Of a stretch of 6,186 nucleotides of DNA, positions 5,853-6,186 are shown piece by piece. Under the pieces are notes generated by a model. That model did no database searches, was not told the origin of the DNA, and saw nothing but the letters and a program-made list of their open reading frames with translations. This stretch comes from Treponema sp. (GTDB lineage Bacteria > Spirochaetota > Spirochaetia > Treponematales > Breznakiellaceae): positions 1 through 6,186 of the forward strand of contig JAITAW010000225.1 in assembly GCA_031283905.1 (NCBI GenBank), read 5' to 3'. The position numbers were made by a program, and so were the translations under genes. Numbering within the stretch: the stretch's first letter is position 1; every line of letters begins with the position of its first letter.

Positions 5853-6005
5853 TTAGACGCCGCGATCATTCATCTTTTTTATGTATTCTCCATAATTTTC
5901 ACGCTTCCATTCTGTGTTCTTTTTCACTATTCCCGCCGGATTTCCGGCATATTTTAAGGATGCAATAGACGGAACGGAAAGGCGGGCAGGGATAAGCGCG
6001 AAGTT
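5853..6005 (-). pseudogene. C-terminal remnant of a hexapeptide-repeat (LbetaH) acetyltransferase
   Basis: On the minus strand an open stretch of 50 codons ends at TAA 5855-5853. It contains YAGNPAGIVKKN (5951-5916) and ends in a charged helix-like tail with NTEWKRENYGEYIKKMN. A (V/Y)-A-G-N-P-A motif followed by a hydrophobic pair, Lys residues and a short basic tail is the standard end of left-handed beta-helix acyltransferases (CatB/Maa/WbbJ-like). Nothing resembling the preceding hexapeptide repeats is visible: this frame has a stop at 6008-6006 and neither of the other minus-strand frames shows the repeat pattern. It therefore seems truncated by a rearrangement somewhere near 5960-6005. 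The match is short, so it could still be chance. Confidence 0.5.
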
Positions 6006-6186
6006 TTACGCGGGGATACCAGTATGGGAGGGGAAAGATTGTCGGTATCCGCCGAGGTACGCTCTCTTGTGATCATGGAGTTGAAAAAACGGTGTGCGGG
6101 CGGGCGATGGAAGAGACGAGGAGGATGGAACAGATACGCGCGGTAATTCTGGGGCATAGAGGGCTGGTTACCTTCAGGCTGTCCGG
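6006..6186. other. Unassigned 3' end of the window
   Basis: No convincing gene is seen in these 181 bases. A plus-strand frame, ATG 6024 to TAA 6144-6146 (40 residues, MGGERLSVSAEVRS at the start), has GGGGA seven bases upstream. A second plus frame from ATG 6107 stays open to the edge (MEETRRMEQIRAVILGHRG). On the minus strand one frame is open from the edge to 6073 and another to 5954. None shows a motif I recognise, and base composition does not single one out. Confidence 0.4.

Noticed and set aside
5954..6157. 67-codon minus-strand frame, open also to the window edge
   Set aside because: Rich in Pro, Arg, His and Ser with no motif or ribosome binding site, and it overlaps the acetyltransferase-like fragment in another frame.
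6024..6186. A frameshifted plus-strand gene joining the frame from 6024 with the frame from 6107
   Set aside because: The joined product has a helical, charged look but no recognisable family; too short to support.

Overview
The window reads like a bacterial chromosome segment, most plausibly from a spirochaete of the Treponema type. The basis is the gene order DUF58 - membrane protein with an extracytoplasmic domain - VWA - VWA, which is how I remember spirochaetal Bat loci (for example the Borrelia BB0172-BB0175 block), together with moderate GC and GC-rich palindromes between genes. The genus is an inference from memory, not a database result.

Layout. Positions 1-284 (minus strand) hold the N-terminal third of an EamA-type drug/metabolite transporter running off the left edge. 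Positions 285-405 are a divergent promoter region with a very good sigma70-type promoter for the rightward gene. Positions 406-1182 encode an ExoA/Xth-family AP endonuclease. After a 61-bp gap containing a hairpin and a strong ribosome binding site comes a tightly packed five-gene block on the plus strand: a rhomboid intramembrane protease (1244-1804), a DUF58 protein (1801-2733), an unrecognised signal-peptide/one-TM protein (2730-3617), a BatA-like VWA protein (3607-4602) and a BatB-like VWA protein (4599-5588). Every junction in this block overlaps: three ATGA-type overlaps and one of 11 bp. The rhomboid gene is therefore physically coupled to the Bat-like genes.

Together the block looks like a membrane-associated VWA/DUF58 complex facing the periplasm, with a rhomboid protease where one would normally expect the MoxR AAA+ ATPase gene. 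Neither a moxR gene upstream nor a TPR (BatC-like) gene downstream is present in the window, although moxR could lie elsewhere. Bat proteins were named for aerotolerance in Bacteroides, but their molecular job is not settled.

Positions 5589-6186 hold no convincing intact gene. They contain a run of perfect palindromes beginning on the batB stop codon, a 74-bp element bounded by perfect 10-bp inverted repeats, a second copy of its GC-rich core hairpin disrupted by a 16-bp insert, and on the minus strand what appears to be the C-terminal remnant of a hexapeptide-repeat acetyltransferase. The last 180 bases are unassigned. This tail looks like a rearranged, repeat-rich junction.
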